Notes: a model not told the origin generated them from the sequence alone. A DNA stretch of 64,000 nucleotides from Dicyema japonicum (GCA_011109175.1 RDEW01000002.1:1904834-1968833); one strand, 5' to 3'. Counted from the first letter of the stretch, positions 11,634 to 22,580 are shown. Translations and numbers: made by a program.

Positions 11634-11990
11634 CAGTCCGACCTCTAATTGGGGCACGTAATACGCAAAATCAGAGGTTTCCCCAAACAGAGGTTTTCCA
11701 TATAGTTTAATAAATAAACAAAAAGAACAATATTTTTAAAGTAATCAGCTATTTTCTTTCCATATTTATCTTTATTTTTTATTTCTACCGTCACTTTCTG
11801 AATTCATAAAAATCATATAGTCTGGAATCAAATCAGCCTCTAGGTTTTCCATCAAACTTAAAAAATTTTTGAAACATCTAGGATTTCTGTAATTTTTGAT
11901 TATTAATAATTCTATTTTTTCTCCAGTGTAGCTACAGCATAGATGAATAGTATTTACTCCGTTTAAAACCACGTGCTTATACACCAGTTT
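11634..11990 (-). mobile_element. pogo/Tigger DNA transposon fragment
   Basis: TA followed by CAGTCCGACCTCTAATTGG at 11632-11652 is a pogo-type terminal sequence. The minus strand at 11772-11984 encodes part of a CENP-B-like DDE transposase (TIHLCCSYTGEK, RNPRCFKN), the segment around the second catalytic region. The opposite end was not found; sequence to about 12440 may belong to the same decayed element. Confidence 0.65.
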
Positions 11991-12600
11991 TTACAAATAA
12001 TTTGTGTGGTACAAGTTTGATGAAAAAGCAGTTTCGGCACAATTAAAAATGTTCTCGTTTACACAATGTTTAAATTTAATATTTTATTATAATAAAAAAT
12101 CGGAATCATCTCCTGATCACAAGAGGTAGCTCTTAACTTCGTAAATAACTGATTGCTTTTCTTATTTACCGCTATTTGTAGGCGTAGTTAAAATATCTTT
12201 TAAACTTTTGATTTTAAGTAGTAAGTGATTTTCAGTAATGAATTCTTCAATAATACTGCTTGGGGGTAGAGAATTATAAATGCTTTATTCTGGAATATTA
12301 ACGCCATTGGTTATCAAAAATTTATAAAAGTGTGTTTCTTACGAATTGCCACGTTTTGTAACCTCTGATGATTGATTCGTGTTGAAGATCCCTGAATGGG
12401 GTGATTATGCTTATGAGCTAATAATAAAGACTCAGCCATTAGTTGACCCCTACCTCACTCAGTAGCCTTCTCACCTCGGTGTATCTTTATGACTTTATTG
12501 AATATATTTAATTACAATAATGAAATTAAATATTACTTAAATTTTGTTATAATGAAATTTAATATATTTGTAGTTTATTGTGATTAAATTGTAGTCTTCA
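11991..12600. other. No gene seen
   Basis: AT-rich, stops in all frames; possibly the interior of the decayed pogo-like element. Confidence 0.3.
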
Positions 12601-12606
12601 TAAAAG

Positions 12607-12652
12607 CGGGAAAGTTCCATATTGCGACTCAAGTAATCAAGGAACTTTCCCG
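12607..12652. repeat. Perfect 12-bp inverted repeat
   Basis: CGGGAAAGTTCC (12607-12618) and its exact complement GGAACTTTCCCG (12641-12652) are separated by 22 bp. The stem would be stable in RNA or extrude in DNA. No gene context explains it. A minus-strand open frame overlaps it (12629-12850), without recognisable similarity. Confidence 0.6.
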
Positions 12653-13156
12653 AACATACCATCCCGCCAAATGAATGGCTTTAATAATTACTCTGAGTTT
12701 CCTAGCAAGTCCAGTAGAGCCTTTATAAAAATTGCATGCGTTTCCTGCATCTCCAACCTTAAATGAGAGACAAGGTGCATAGAGGTCCTCGATTCGCTGA
12801 TATTTGAGCTTGGATGACCGTAGAACACTAAAGCATGATAACATGACCATATGCGGAGGTGAATTATATTAAATCAGCGCAATTTAATTAACAAATAATC
12901 CAAATTTAACGTAAAACAGACTATTTGACAGAATGGAGTTGAATACATACAACGCGCTGTACCACGTGACAAAGTATTGGAGAATAAACAAAGAATTAAA
13001 TCTGCCTTTGAAATTGAGAAGGATAAAAAATCCAGTTAGGGTTTTATAACAACTTCAGTCGTTCTCAAAAGGATATCAGATTTTTTTAAAGGCAAAAAAT
13101 TATATTTTGGATTTGACTATCGCTTTAGGTGGTTTGTACCTCCAACCCCCGACGTA

Positions 13157-13726
13157 ATGCCTAGATTGGACTCGACTGGTTCCTTTGAAATTGTCAAAGG
13201 GACCCAGACTCTGTTATGTGTATTTATCAAATCTTCGTTCGAAAAGTTGATTGATCCTGACTCCACCTTCTACAAAGGTATTGAGGACATTAAATCGTAG
13301 CCTTCTACAATTCGGACAAAAATCTAGGTCACTACATTTTGTTCCTCCCTAAGGAGAACGAAAAGAAGTAAGAGTGGTGGTATAAGATTAGAACACAGCT
13401 GTTTTACACGAATATTGGGTCAGAGTACGTGAATGCTAATTTCAACAGAAATTAGTACCAACCAGCGGTCTCCGAAAAGACTTCAGTGAAAAAGCTGATG
13501 AAACATAAAGTCGGGAAATTCCTAGTCCGTAAATCAAAGATAAATCCAAATGATTTTTTCCTGTCAGTAAAAGTAAGTGAATCACGCATCAGTCATTATT
13601 TGATTCTCACTTCCAACTCGGGGGAGATACACTTTGAGGTTTGTTTTTTTATATACTTCAAAGGGACAGGAAAGATACTGGGAATCCCTCTCTGAGTTGA
13701 TCAATCATCTTAAAATTTCTAAATAA
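13157..13726 (+). CDS. SH3-SH2 protein, Src-like, no kinase domain
   Basis: Four exons joined by introns at 13278-13300 (23 nt), 13429-13455 (27 nt) and 13639-13663 (25 nt), all GT...AG and all needed to keep the frame. The ATG at 13157 opens a 40-codon leader. An SH3-like domain follows (AFYNSDKNLGHY, then EWWYKIR and NIGSEY, matching ALYDY...WW...IPSNY of SH3 domains). The SH2 domain has FLVRKS with the phosphotyrosine-binding Arg at codon 108, DFFLSVK, HYLI, and a C-terminal YWESLSELINHL. It stops at TAA 13724, straight after SH2. SH3 and SH2 bind proline-rich and phosphotyrosine peptides in tyrosine-kinase signalling. Odd: an in-frame TAA at 13369-13371 lies just before EWW, so the copy is either a recent pseudogene or carries one sequence error. 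No tyrosine kinase exon follows before LINE-C at 13.86 kb. It could be an adaptor or a Src/Csk gene that lost its kinase. Confidence 0.75.
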
Positions 13727-13855
13727 TCACTTTCACAAAAAATATTATTTAATTAATTAATTAAGTAGCTCACATATTTACATAATTAATACCTCAGATC
13801 AAAAGTGTGTTTTTTGGTTCAATAAAATAAATTAAAAAATAAAAGTGTTGGAAAA
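13727..13855. other. AT-rich spacer
   Basis: Low-complexity A/T sequence between the SH3-SH2 gene and LINE-C; nothing recognised. Confidence 0.4.
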
Positions 13856-15075
13856 GTTGATCCTATCTGAAATTACTCCTTCCCTAACTCAACCGAATTT
13901 CAACACGGATTCCGTTCCTGAAGATCAACCACGACTTTCTTATCAACGCTTTCACAGTTCATTGCGGATGGTTTCAACACTACCCCAAAACACATGCGGA
14001 CAACAATGGTCTCATTGACATCAACAAGGCGTTTGACTCGGTAACGAGGAAACATTTAATTGGAAAAATCTTTGATTCAAAAATTTGCCCTAACTTGAAG
14101 CTATGGCTGGCCAATTTTTTATTTGGAAGACGTGGGAGGGTCATCTGTGGCCACCTCATATCACGTTTACTTTCAAACAGTGTGTCCCAAAGTTTGCTTT
14201 TGTTCCCCACTCAATTCAACTTTTCCTCCTCGACCTGCCAACAGACATTGACAAGGACTTCCTACTGCTTTTTATGCAGAAGATATCATCATTGCAACAA
14301 GATGCAGTTCGACATCAGAAGCAGTCTCACTCGCACAGAAAAAAAGTGGATTGTATCCACGATTGGTTGATAGCTAACCGTCTCTCGGTATCGGCTCCAA
14401 AATCATCATGCACTCTGTTCACCTCCGACCGGCGGCCCAAAGAAGAACCAGAAATCTTCATCGGACATACTCGGATACCTGTCACAAGAAACCCCTCAAT
14501 CCTGGGAGTGACATACGACAGGCTAATAATTTTACCTACCATGCAAACAAGTCTTCACCAAAGACTACAGAAATTGAATGTCACACAGGCTCTCATCCAG
14601 AAGACCCCAGCGAATATGAATAGAGCATTCGGAACCATACACTGCCAGACAATCGCGCCAGGCTGTGGAATATGCCTCTGCTGCGTGGAGATTCGCGTTA
14701 TCAGAGGCCACTATCCAAAAACTAAACTTACTGCAAAGGAAAACAACACGTATGCTGGGACCACATGTGAAAAAAATACCTCCCTGCTGACAAAATCTAC
14801 AACTCGTAGATGTGGTTCCGGATTTCTCCGCATGCGAGGAAAATGGACACCCACTAAGCCTCTCACTGTTCCACGCAAAAGAAAATCTGTTGACTAAAAA
14901 ATTTCCTTCCCTAATCGACTTCTTCTGCAAGGATTAAAAAGGCATTTCCGTTCGACAGTGGGAACAATGGAGTCGCACAGGCTTAGGATGGCACGTTTGG
15001 TTGCGGGAACTGGGATCACCTAACTAGTTGACTTTACTTTTGTCTTTATTTCTCGGTGATCCCGGGGATAATAAA
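13856..15075 (+). mobile_element. LINE-C reverse transcriptase to 3' end
   Basis: Decayed CR1/Jockey-like copy. Frames read TTTFLSTLSQFIADGFN, KLWLANFLFGRRGRV, DWLIANRLSVSAPKS and NPSILGVTYD, the palm and thumb order seen in the minus-strand copy at 54.6-55.3 kb. The 3' end encodes MESHRLRMARLVAGTGIT, then a UTR with a 9-bp inverted repeat GGGATCACC (15012-15020) and GGTGATCCC (15055-15063), and a tail of AATAAATAAAT. Many frame changes; inactive. Confidence 0.8.
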
Positions 15076-15094
15076 TAAATAGGTTTTGTCAGTG

Positions 15095-15290
15095 GGACCT
15101 ATCCTTTTACAGCATCACACGTACCTTCCACTGAAATAGGGTAGAGAGACAAAGGGAAGAAGGGAACAGAGAAAAAGGTGAAAAACCTTAGACCAAGAAA
15201 CTAGTGGGGGATCAAATTAAAAATGACCCATCGGTATTTGGTTGTATCCCCCACCTAAGAAATATAAATAAAAGAACTTTAATTAATTTA
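15095..15290 (-). mobile_element. SINE-2 fragment
   Basis: Contains ACAAAGGGAAGAAGGGAACAG and GAAAACCTTAGACC-type blocks matching, in the same order, the minus-strand SINE-2 copy at 35210-35270. It is heavily diverged and truncated. Confidence 0.45.
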
Positions 15291-15308
15291 ATAAAATTTA
15301 TAATTTGA

Positions 15309-15563
15309 ATGAGATTACTTCGTAGTGGAGCTAGGTTGGCTTCGAATATTTGGAAGCTGCCTCCACCCCCGTCCTCTGGTCTTTGTTGCGAATCATGCTG
15401 CCACAATTGTGTATGGTTAGAATATGCAGATGAACTCATTGACAATTTGGGAATGACGGAAGAAAACTACAATTTATGTGTCCACGTTATAAAAACTAAT
15501 GTTACTGATGAGGTTGTAAAACAATATTTGCTGACGGAAATTAAATTACAATTTAAAAAGTAA
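15309..15563 (+). CDS. OXLD1: Oxidoreductase-like domain protein, OXLD1 family
   Basis: An intronless ORF of 84 residues starting at ATG 15309. A short basic N-terminus (MRLLRSGARLASNIWK) resembles a mitochondrial presequence. The diagnostic core follows: PPPPSSGLCCESCCHNCVWLEYADEL, equivalent to the PxPP...CCxSGCxNCVWxEYA signature of the oxidoreductase-like domain, then an amphipathic C-terminal helix with a terminal EIKLQFKK. Human OXLD1 has the same core and helix order and is mitochondrial; its reaction is not established. This is one of the shortest full genes in the window and the only recognised one without a micro-intron. It sits between SINE-2 and LINE-C debris. The family call rests on the Cys/Trp pattern; the length fits a complete but minimal member. 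Confidence 0.85.
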   Translation: MRLLRSGARLASNIWKLPPPPSSGLCCESCCHNCVWLEYADELIDNLGMTEENYNLCVHVIKTNVTDEVVKQYLLTEIKLQFKK

Positions 15564-15599
15564 ATTTTCTTAAATTTTTTAATTATGTTTATTTAGAAT

Positions 15600-16030
15600 A
15601 AAAACCGATCGTAGGGGTCACTGGTAGGCCACCCCTGAAGGTCGTATAAGGGTTGGGAGTGTCGAACGGTTCTTTTCCATGCAGATCTTGCATTGAGCGA
15701 CACCACTACAAGTGAACCGCATGACGCCACGATAATTAATGTTGAAGATCATGCCTATCCATCCCAGTCTCCTTTCAGAGACGGCGACGTTGATGAGTGG
15801 CTAGGGCTGCATAGGAGCTAGGAAACCCATTCAGAAAAGGGCGGTTTATGCAGAGGAATTCAGATCGACCATAAAGAAGTGCAGTCCTATAGAATTTCTC
15901 TGTAGACATACAGAAGGCACTTCCGGTGGATAGTTGGGTCGCTGGCGGAACATTCAAGGAGAATTCACGAGATATTGGAGGCAGGGATCACCTAATTAGT
16001 TAACCTTTCTTGGGTTTTTAAAATAAAATA
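15600..16030 (+). mobile_element. LINE-C 3' end copy
   Basis: From about 15775 the frames match the minus-strand fragment at 405-660, ending SLAEHSRRIHEILEAGIT then TAATTAGTTAACC. Sequence upstream (15600-15770) is probably the same element but too decayed to align by eye. Confidence 0.6.
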
Positions 16031-16034
16031 GGAA

Positions 16035-16250
16035 TCACTGTCCGCGTGGTGCCATGTGGTTACTTGGTTTAGGATTTCTGTTTGTTTATTATGTTCCTCC
16101 TCTTCTCCTTTCGAATACAGTGGCGTCATATTACCCACCTGTCTCGGGTGGCACGTATTGCAGGATGGCACAAAAAAGGATCATTTGCTTTCCCTCACTC
16201 CACTGGAGGGACGTCACCACCTTTTGTGCTGGTTCTAGATAGATTTGTGT
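16035..16250 (+). mobile_element. SINE-2 copy
   Basis: Begins GTGGTGCCATGTGGTTAC..., with TTTCTGTTTGTTTATTATG, GTGGCGTCATATTACCCACC, GGTGGCACG, AAAAAAGGATCATTTGC and CACTGGAGGGACG in the order shared by copies at 27405, 35020, 36995 and 45140. Short open frames across it are chance. Confidence 0.7.
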
Positions 16251-17420
16251 GACATTGGAAGGACTCTGTTTCCGGGACAGTGGGTGCACCCTAATAATAG
16301 GAATCACTGTCAATTCGAATACAGCGAGAGGATCGATGCCCGGGTAGTGAGAGTTCCTGACTATTACGGCTAGACGTTTAAAATCCGCTGGTCTCCTACT
16401 GGTCAGTGAGGCAGGGGTAACGTACTAAAACTAGGCAATATGACCTCTGTATGACAGCAAAATATCAAGATTGGACATCTTCCAGTGATCTGTAGAAAAT
16501 CGTGGCTGAACAGGTCCCTTCATAATGGCAATTATGGAGGCGAAATATTCGGATGATTGCCGCCAAGTTCAAATCTTGGAGTGTCTGTAGTAAGGACGTC
16601 TTGATGGGACACAAGGAGGTTACGAATGACGCTGTTTTCGAATTCTTTTTAGTAGTAAGAGACAACCCCATTTCAAACCATTATTGTGGTTACCTCTCCT
16701 GGCAAAATAATCAAACTAAAAAACCCACAATAGGCCGGTCACGAATGTGTAGTTGCCGTGATTTAACAAAATTAAAATCCACGTGGACTCAGCAATTTTG
16801 TAAGTACTAAAACTGAAGAGACCTGTAAAAGACCCGATCTATTCCCCATGGGCATTAACCGAGCGCTGATCTACCATAAAGAGCTGATAGTAAGTGGGAG
16901 TGAGTCGATCGGGGTAACTTCCGCCAGGAGACTTGTGAGCTGTGGATCGAGTGAAACCCTCATGTACTCAGCGGTCTCGGCGCAAATCATGGTACTCAAA
17001 AATTTTTATAAGAACAGAAGAAGTTGAAATTGATAAGTGTCATCGAGGAGGGTTAGGAGGACATTTGATTCTGCCGGTCGAACAAGGCATGCATCGCTGC
17101 TTTTTCATTGAGGTTCCTGGAAGAAAGGCTAAGACTCGTTCTACGATTCGCGTCGCCTGGAACCTCCTTCATAAGGTTAAACGTGAGGGACAGTTGAAAC
17201 ACCCTGGATTCTGCCACGGAAAACCTGAACTTCTTCCTGGGGTCCGTCACCACTTAAGACAAAATTATTCTTCGGTAGACAGATAAAATTCCCGAGGAAT
17301 GTTTTTTATACCATCGTAGACATCAACCTTTTTACCGGTTACCTCCATGAGGAACTCGATAGGTTACCCGGGCATTGTTTTTCCGGTTTTTATTTGCAAA
17401 CTTCGGGGATAGCCTGTATT
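16251..17420. other. Unresolved; repeat debris
   Basis: No host exon recognised. A block near 16380-16430 (GCTGGTCTCCTACTGGTCAG, GAGGCAGGGGTAACG) matches the LINE-D 3' flank at 59660-59695. Open stretches at 16553-16810 and 16942-17286 have no recognisable motif and no consistent strand signal. Confidence 0.35.
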
Positions 17421-17770
17421 GATTTTCCAGAATAAACCAATTTCAATAATTACTTGAAATGACCACCGTCCTATGATATTACTCAACATTTTTCTAGAGA
17501 TGACAGGATATTTAAGTTAAATATGAGGTTAGGCATACGGGAGGTCATCATTCACTCCCACCAAGTGATCAGGTGTCTACAGAGAGTAACAACCAAAAGC
17601 AGACCCTAGGAGTGTCCTAAGGAAGTTAAATGTGAACAGGAAGTCCAATTAATTTTATATTAAATTCTATTAATTTTAAATGGGAGTTACCCCCAAGATC
17701 AGAACCCAATGTTCTGGAAGTCCAACCATTTCATTCTAGACTGTCTCCTCCCCCTGTAATAGGAAATTGA
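17421..17770. other. No gene seen
   Basis: Nothing recognised on either strand. Confidence 0.35.
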
Positions 17771-17932
17771 ATTATGGACCAAAGTGCAACAATAATAAGT
17801 TATGCGATTTTGGCGGTATATCACTTAACAACGCCGGGAATTCGCGATATAAAAGCGGCAAATGGACGGAGACATGATTAAATACAATGTCTCCAACTAC
17901 AAGGAATAATAATTTTCACAATTGAGAAAACA

Positions 17933-18195
17933 ATGATTGAAAAGATAAAGAAGCTTTTTAAATCCATGAAAAAAACTGAAAACTGGGGTAATCAGTTTCA
18001 GGGAGATAGAAGCTCGGAATATATCTATGCTAAATCCAACGGTCGGTTAAAAATAATTTCTGTAGAAGTAAAATACGAATACACGAATCCTCGAATAAAC
18101 GGCCAGTAAATTTAATTGACGACCTTGACAGCCAGGAAGATTTCGATATAAAGGAGAGATTGGATTTTTTGGTAACAATGATTATTAGCATCTAG
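17933..18195 (+). CDS. Candidate small gene with a 26-nt intron
   Basis: ATG at 17933 opens a frame rich in Lys and Glu (IEKIKKLFKSMKKTENW, FQGDRSSEYIYAKSNG, IISVEVKYEY) that hits a stop just after 18105. Removing 18106-18131 (GTAAAT...GACAG, 26 nt) restores a single frame through QEDFDIKERLDF to TAG at 18193, giving 78 residues. Intron size and boundaries match the confirmed introns and the phases fit exactly (173 nt plus 64 nt). I do not recognise the family. A second upstream ATG frame (17773-17875) may be a leader exon. No membrane segment or signal peptide is seen in the 78-residue form. It could alternatively be a transposon remnant. Confidence 0.33.
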
Positions 18196-18199
18196 AAAA

Positions 18200-18770
18200 A
18201 TTTTGAGTAGCCGGAACCGGTTGTCTATTGCGCAAATGACAGAAATTTTTACGAAAAATTATTTTAATAACATTAAAATTTAATAAAAATTTTTATTTAT
18301 TTTAAATAGTAATCAAATCATGATTTTGGAATTTGCATAACAAAAAGCACGTTATTTTATTATTTAGGATTGTTAAATCTATGATTGCTTTGTTTTTTTT
18401 CAAGACATACTAGGCTAGGTCCCCCGACTTTAGTGTCAGACGAGAATCGAACATAAAATACCCAACACTTCCGTTCTTAAACTTAGTACTCCAATGTCTT
18501 CGTTCATTCATAGTTAGAAATAAAGAGAGGTTGCGCTATCTTGAAGAGACCAAGACGTCAGTTCCTCAATTCATTAGAATCAGTTTAGTTCTTCAATCAT
18601 CCTGCAATTAAATTTTGAGGAACTTAATTGAGTGCACTCCTTATAAATCGGGAGGAGAGGAATTCATTTGAGAGCACCGCACATTAATGAAGATATTCTT
18701 AGTTAGTTTAACGATTTCTTTGGTTTTTTAAGTTTTTAACGAATTATCACGTTATTTTAATTTTTAGATA
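18200..18770. other. No gene seen
   Basis: AT-rich with stops in all frames. Confidence 0.35.
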
Positions 18771-18772
18771 AT

Positions 18773-19078
18773 TCAGGCTCTACCGCGTTGTGCTTTTTTG
18801 TGACCTTTGAACGTTTGGGGAAGATCGGTTCCTGTTTGGGGGATATTGTCAAGAAATGCCTTGAAAATAGTCAGAAGATTAAATTGTGATTCTTTTAATG
18901 TATCAAACGGAGGTTGGAATCTGGGGGTTAATTTGACGATCATCTTGTTGTTACTGCCAAGCAATCTTTTGGTGGATCCTTTGTAAAAGAAGTTTGGTCT
19001 GTTCACTATAATGCAGATAGTTGTCTCCACGAGCAGGTCCTTTCTCTTGTCCGGGTCCGCTTTGAAGTTCTGCGTCAC
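18773..19078 (-). other. Unidentified open frame, 101 codons
   Basis: Minus-strand open frame without an ATG at its start, containing RKDLLVETTICIIVNRP and LTPRFQPPFDTLKES. The composition looks protein-like, but I cannot assign a family. It may be transposon-derived. The segment 19080-20370 also carries short open pieces (for example FEFVVVPNELDDFK near 19950) that could be exons of an unrecognised gene. Confidence 0.25.
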
Positions 19079-20377
19079 ATCAGATCTCTGAGGTGTCGTT
19101 CTTGATAGTTACTTTCCTGTTAGCACCAGTTTACTTGAATTGTGACTCAAATGATCATTTCCAGTTAGCCAAATGGTCAATTGGTAGGAAAGAACTGGTA
19201 AGCACTTTTATTGCAGAAAATGTCTACTTTTTTCATGGTAGAGAAAACCCACGTCTTCCTTCTCATGGAGAGATGAAGGACCCAGGAACTTTAGAAGCCA
19301 GAAGTTCTGAGCAAAGGAGTGTCGGATACGCAAAGTACCCATATTCAAATCCCGTGTCGCTAATATACACTCCATAACGAAACTTCACCAGTAATGGTTT
19401 TCCATTTTGTTTCGAGTAACTTGAGTGTTTTCAGAATCGAACGAGATACACTGCATGGGCACTTTTTAAATGAGTTCCCAATTTCTTAAAGAAACGTAGG
19501 ATTTTGAAGTCCTTATACCAATCCAAACTCTTCAGTGTCGACCAGAAAAATTCTCCAAAAGGTCCTGCTCTGAAGACAGCTGGGACGCATGCATTAACCG
19601 AACAGTACACATCTCTAGGACTTTGTGGAGACAGGTGGTAAGAGGGGGTTTATCACTCGTTTTCTCGGTTGAGAATTGCTATGGTTAGGGAATTTTCCCA
19701 TAAATTTGTAGTGTATGGAAATTAATAAAGCTAACACGATCATCCCCGAGGTGCTTGATATCAATACCAGTCTAGGCCACAGGAACGGGTGGACATAGTA
19801 ATTTAATCGACTTGAAGAAGACAGTATAAGGTTCTGGTGGGTTCTGAGTAACATTTTCCTCCTCTAATAATTTAATTTTTTTAACGTCCACCAGAAAGTA
19901 ACGCAAGAGTACTTGTGACAGAAACGTCCAACCAAACGGCTCCATTTGAGTTTGTGGTTGTCCCGAATGAACTGGATGATTTTAAAGTGAGCGTCATGAG
20001 AAGTCAATCATCAATAATAATAATAACACCAGAGACCAGTTAAGGAAAATTTATTTTATATTTAATTTTTATATAAAATATAAATTGATTTTAAAAAATC
20101 TCAAAAGGTATAAATATTTAAAACCCATCAAGCTTTTGTTCAACAAATTATTCAAGCGGTATTTGAATTTCAACCGAGCACAAATAATTATAAATAAATA
20201 TTTCAAATAATATTTCTCAAAAATGGACCTATCACCCTCCAACAAAGTCTTTCCATCCCTTAATGTAATCATTATTGATCCGTTTATATGGCGATCATTG
20301 ATTATTATATTCTCATGTGAATATTATTCATTATAGCGCTTAGCGATATTAATTGCATTTAGGAATCTGCTAGGTCC

Positions 20378-21346
20378 ATGGATCAACCAAACAAGTCAGG
20401 TTACCCCCTGAATGTAAAATCCTTTAGAATTGATTCTCAAGTCGAGCAAGAGCACAGTCTCTGAGTTAATTTGTGGCTTCTTATTGAGGGCTTTTTCTTT
20501 GCTCATAATTATCGCTACTTTTCCGCTCTCGCTTATTTTCGTCGTCAAAGTAAGAGTCTCTTCCAACCTGACAGGTCGTTATGCAGTATCAACGAGTCAT
20601 CATCTTCCGCCTTGGGAGAATATCAGGAAATGGTCCAAGCGGTCCAGGTTGGCTCAGTCCTTCATTTTAGGCGTGTTTTGTATCATTCCATGCACTGATA
20701 CCCTTCAACTGGTTGACATCCGAACCATCACATTCGACGTCCCCCCACAGGAGGTACCCCACCTTTTATATTTTCTGGTTCTGACCAAAGATGCCGTAAC
20801 TGTGTGACTGTGGATGCTGTTGTGTTCTACCGCATCTTCGACCCCATCTCGTCGGTGATGATCCAAGACTGCAAGAGGTCGACTCAGCTTTTGGCCAGTG
20901 CGATGCTCAGAAATATTTTGGGCAACTATTCTCTTGGAGATATTCTTAAAGAGAAAGATACCATCAGTTCCTCCCTTTGTGTTAGTACCCCCTCTTTATT
21001 TTAGCAACAACTGGACATACTGACGGACGGATGGGGTATTAAAGTTATAGCCATAGAGATGTGAATTTTGGTGGTCACTTTTAGAAAGGACGTAAGAATT
21101 CCCAAAGAAATGCAGAGAGCAATGGCTGCCGAGGCTGAGGCCTTTAGAGAAGCAAATGCGAAGAGTATTTGTGCAAATGGAGAACTGAACTCAGCCTCTG
21201 CTCTAAAGGAGGCATCAGACATAATGGCCAATGCCCCAATGGCCATGCAGTTGAGGTACCTACAAACCCTCAGCACGATCGCGGCAGAGAGGAATTCGAC
21301 CATAATTTTCCCAATTCCTCTTGAATTTTCAAAAATGCTTAAATAA
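20378..21346 (+). CDS. STOM: Stomatin-family SPFH/band-7 membrane protein
   Basis: Exons 20378-20399, 20428-20549, 20575-20647, 20671-20980, 21005-21060 and 21085-21346. Introns are 28, 25, 23, 24 and 24 nt, GT...AG. Exon 1 is only 22 nt (MDQPNKS plus one base). The order is that of stomatin: a short cytosolic N-terminus, a hydrophobic hairpin (AFSLLIIIATFPLSLIF), a band-7 domain with YQRVIIFRLGRI, GVFCIIPCTDT, VDIRTITFDVPPQE, TKDAVTV and VDAVVFYRI, then QRAMAAEAEAFREANAK, ALKEASDIM and LRYLQTLSTIAAERNSTIIFP. About 272 residues against 288 in human STOM. It should oligomerise on the inner membrane leaflet and modulate channels. Two anomalies lie in exon 4: an extra 24 nt at 20754-20777 in frame (GT...TG, intron-sized), and an extra TG at 20805-20806 that shifts the frame. 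Elsewhere the gene looks intact. Confidence 0.93.
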
Positions 21347-21620
21347 TTAGTTCATTAATTAATTAAAATAATTAATATTTCGGATTTATTAATAATTTGA
21401 AAATAAAGTTTCTTTGCATACTTCATCGTTTTAAGATTGATTACTAGGGTAATTTAAGTGCTAAAATGCTATTTTTATTTTTTATACTTTTTTAAATATA
21501 CGATTGAATTTGGAATAATTATTTTTTAATTTTATTTAAAATAAACATACATTATAAATGCTATAAGTGTTAATTTTAAATGCTAATTTTTGTTTAACTG
21601 CTAATTTAAATTGCAGTTAA
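21347..21620. other. AT-rich spacer
   Basis: Strongly A/T-biased sequence between stomatin and LINE-A; nothing recognised. Confidence 0.45.
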
Positions 21621-22330
21621 TAATGTGTTTACGGATTCCGAAATACGCGGAGCACTCCTTCGGCTGAATAACAACAGAGCAGCTGGCTATGACAATATTT
21701 GTGGGGAGTTGTTAAAATACGCACCAACCCAGCTAGCAGAAAAGATAACTTTCATATTCAACAAGATATTCAGGACTCATTGTTCAATTGACATCGCGAT
21801 GGGAGTTCTACTTCCTTTACAAAAACCTGGCAAACCTGCAGGTCCAATTGAAAATTTCAAGGCGATCGTGCATTTGACCACTTTGCGAAAAACATTGTCG
21901 ATTACAACATGTTTTTCGAAAAGATGTGGAGTATTTGGACTCGCAGAAAACTTATTTCCTTAAATCTTCGGATGCGCTTATATAGCGCGTTCATACAACC
22001 AGTCCTATTATATAACTCGGGAACATGGGGAACATCAAAAACAGACCGTGACTGACTAGACACATTTCATAGAAATCAATTGATAAAAATTGCGGGAATT
22101 AAATGGCCACAGATTATCAAAAAAGACACTCTCTACAATTATTTAAATGCAAACCGACAAGCAGAGAAGTAATTACCTCACGCTGGCTACTTATCGGACA
22201 TGTTCTGAGAATGGACGAAGTGATTCCTTGCAATCAGATGATGGAAGATTACTATTATACAAAAACTACATTTTGATAATGACAAGGCAAATATCAAAAA
22301 TTATATAAATAAAAGAATGGAGGAAAATGG
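21621..22330 (+). mobile_element. LINE-A copy with internal deletion
   Basis: Starts at the fingers region (LRLNNNRAAGYDNICGELL, LLPLQKPGKPAGPIENF, TTLRKTLS), then jumps near 21910-21960 to the thumb and C-terminus (LLYNSGTWGTSK, LDTFHRNQLIKIAGIKWP). The whole catalytic palm with YADD is missing. Inactive. Confidence 0.8.
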
Positions 22331-22580
22331 ATTTAAACTTATTATTGAAATGACTGAACCAAAAATTAGCTAACAAGATTTTTTTCTCTTTCACGCTGTC
22401 AGGCATCCTATGCATCTGTTGAAAGAGCAATTAAAATGCTAAAAAATATTTAAAAAAAAGATAGGAACTTCCATCCAGACAATATCAGGCATTAATTTTT
22501 ATTATATTACAATAAATAAAATTGAAAAAATCCCATTTTTAAGTGATGAAAGGACATTTAAACAATAGAAGTCAGGTAGT
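22331..22580. other. No gene seen
   Basis: AT-rich; possibly the decayed tail of the preceding LINE-A copy. Confidence 0.3.
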
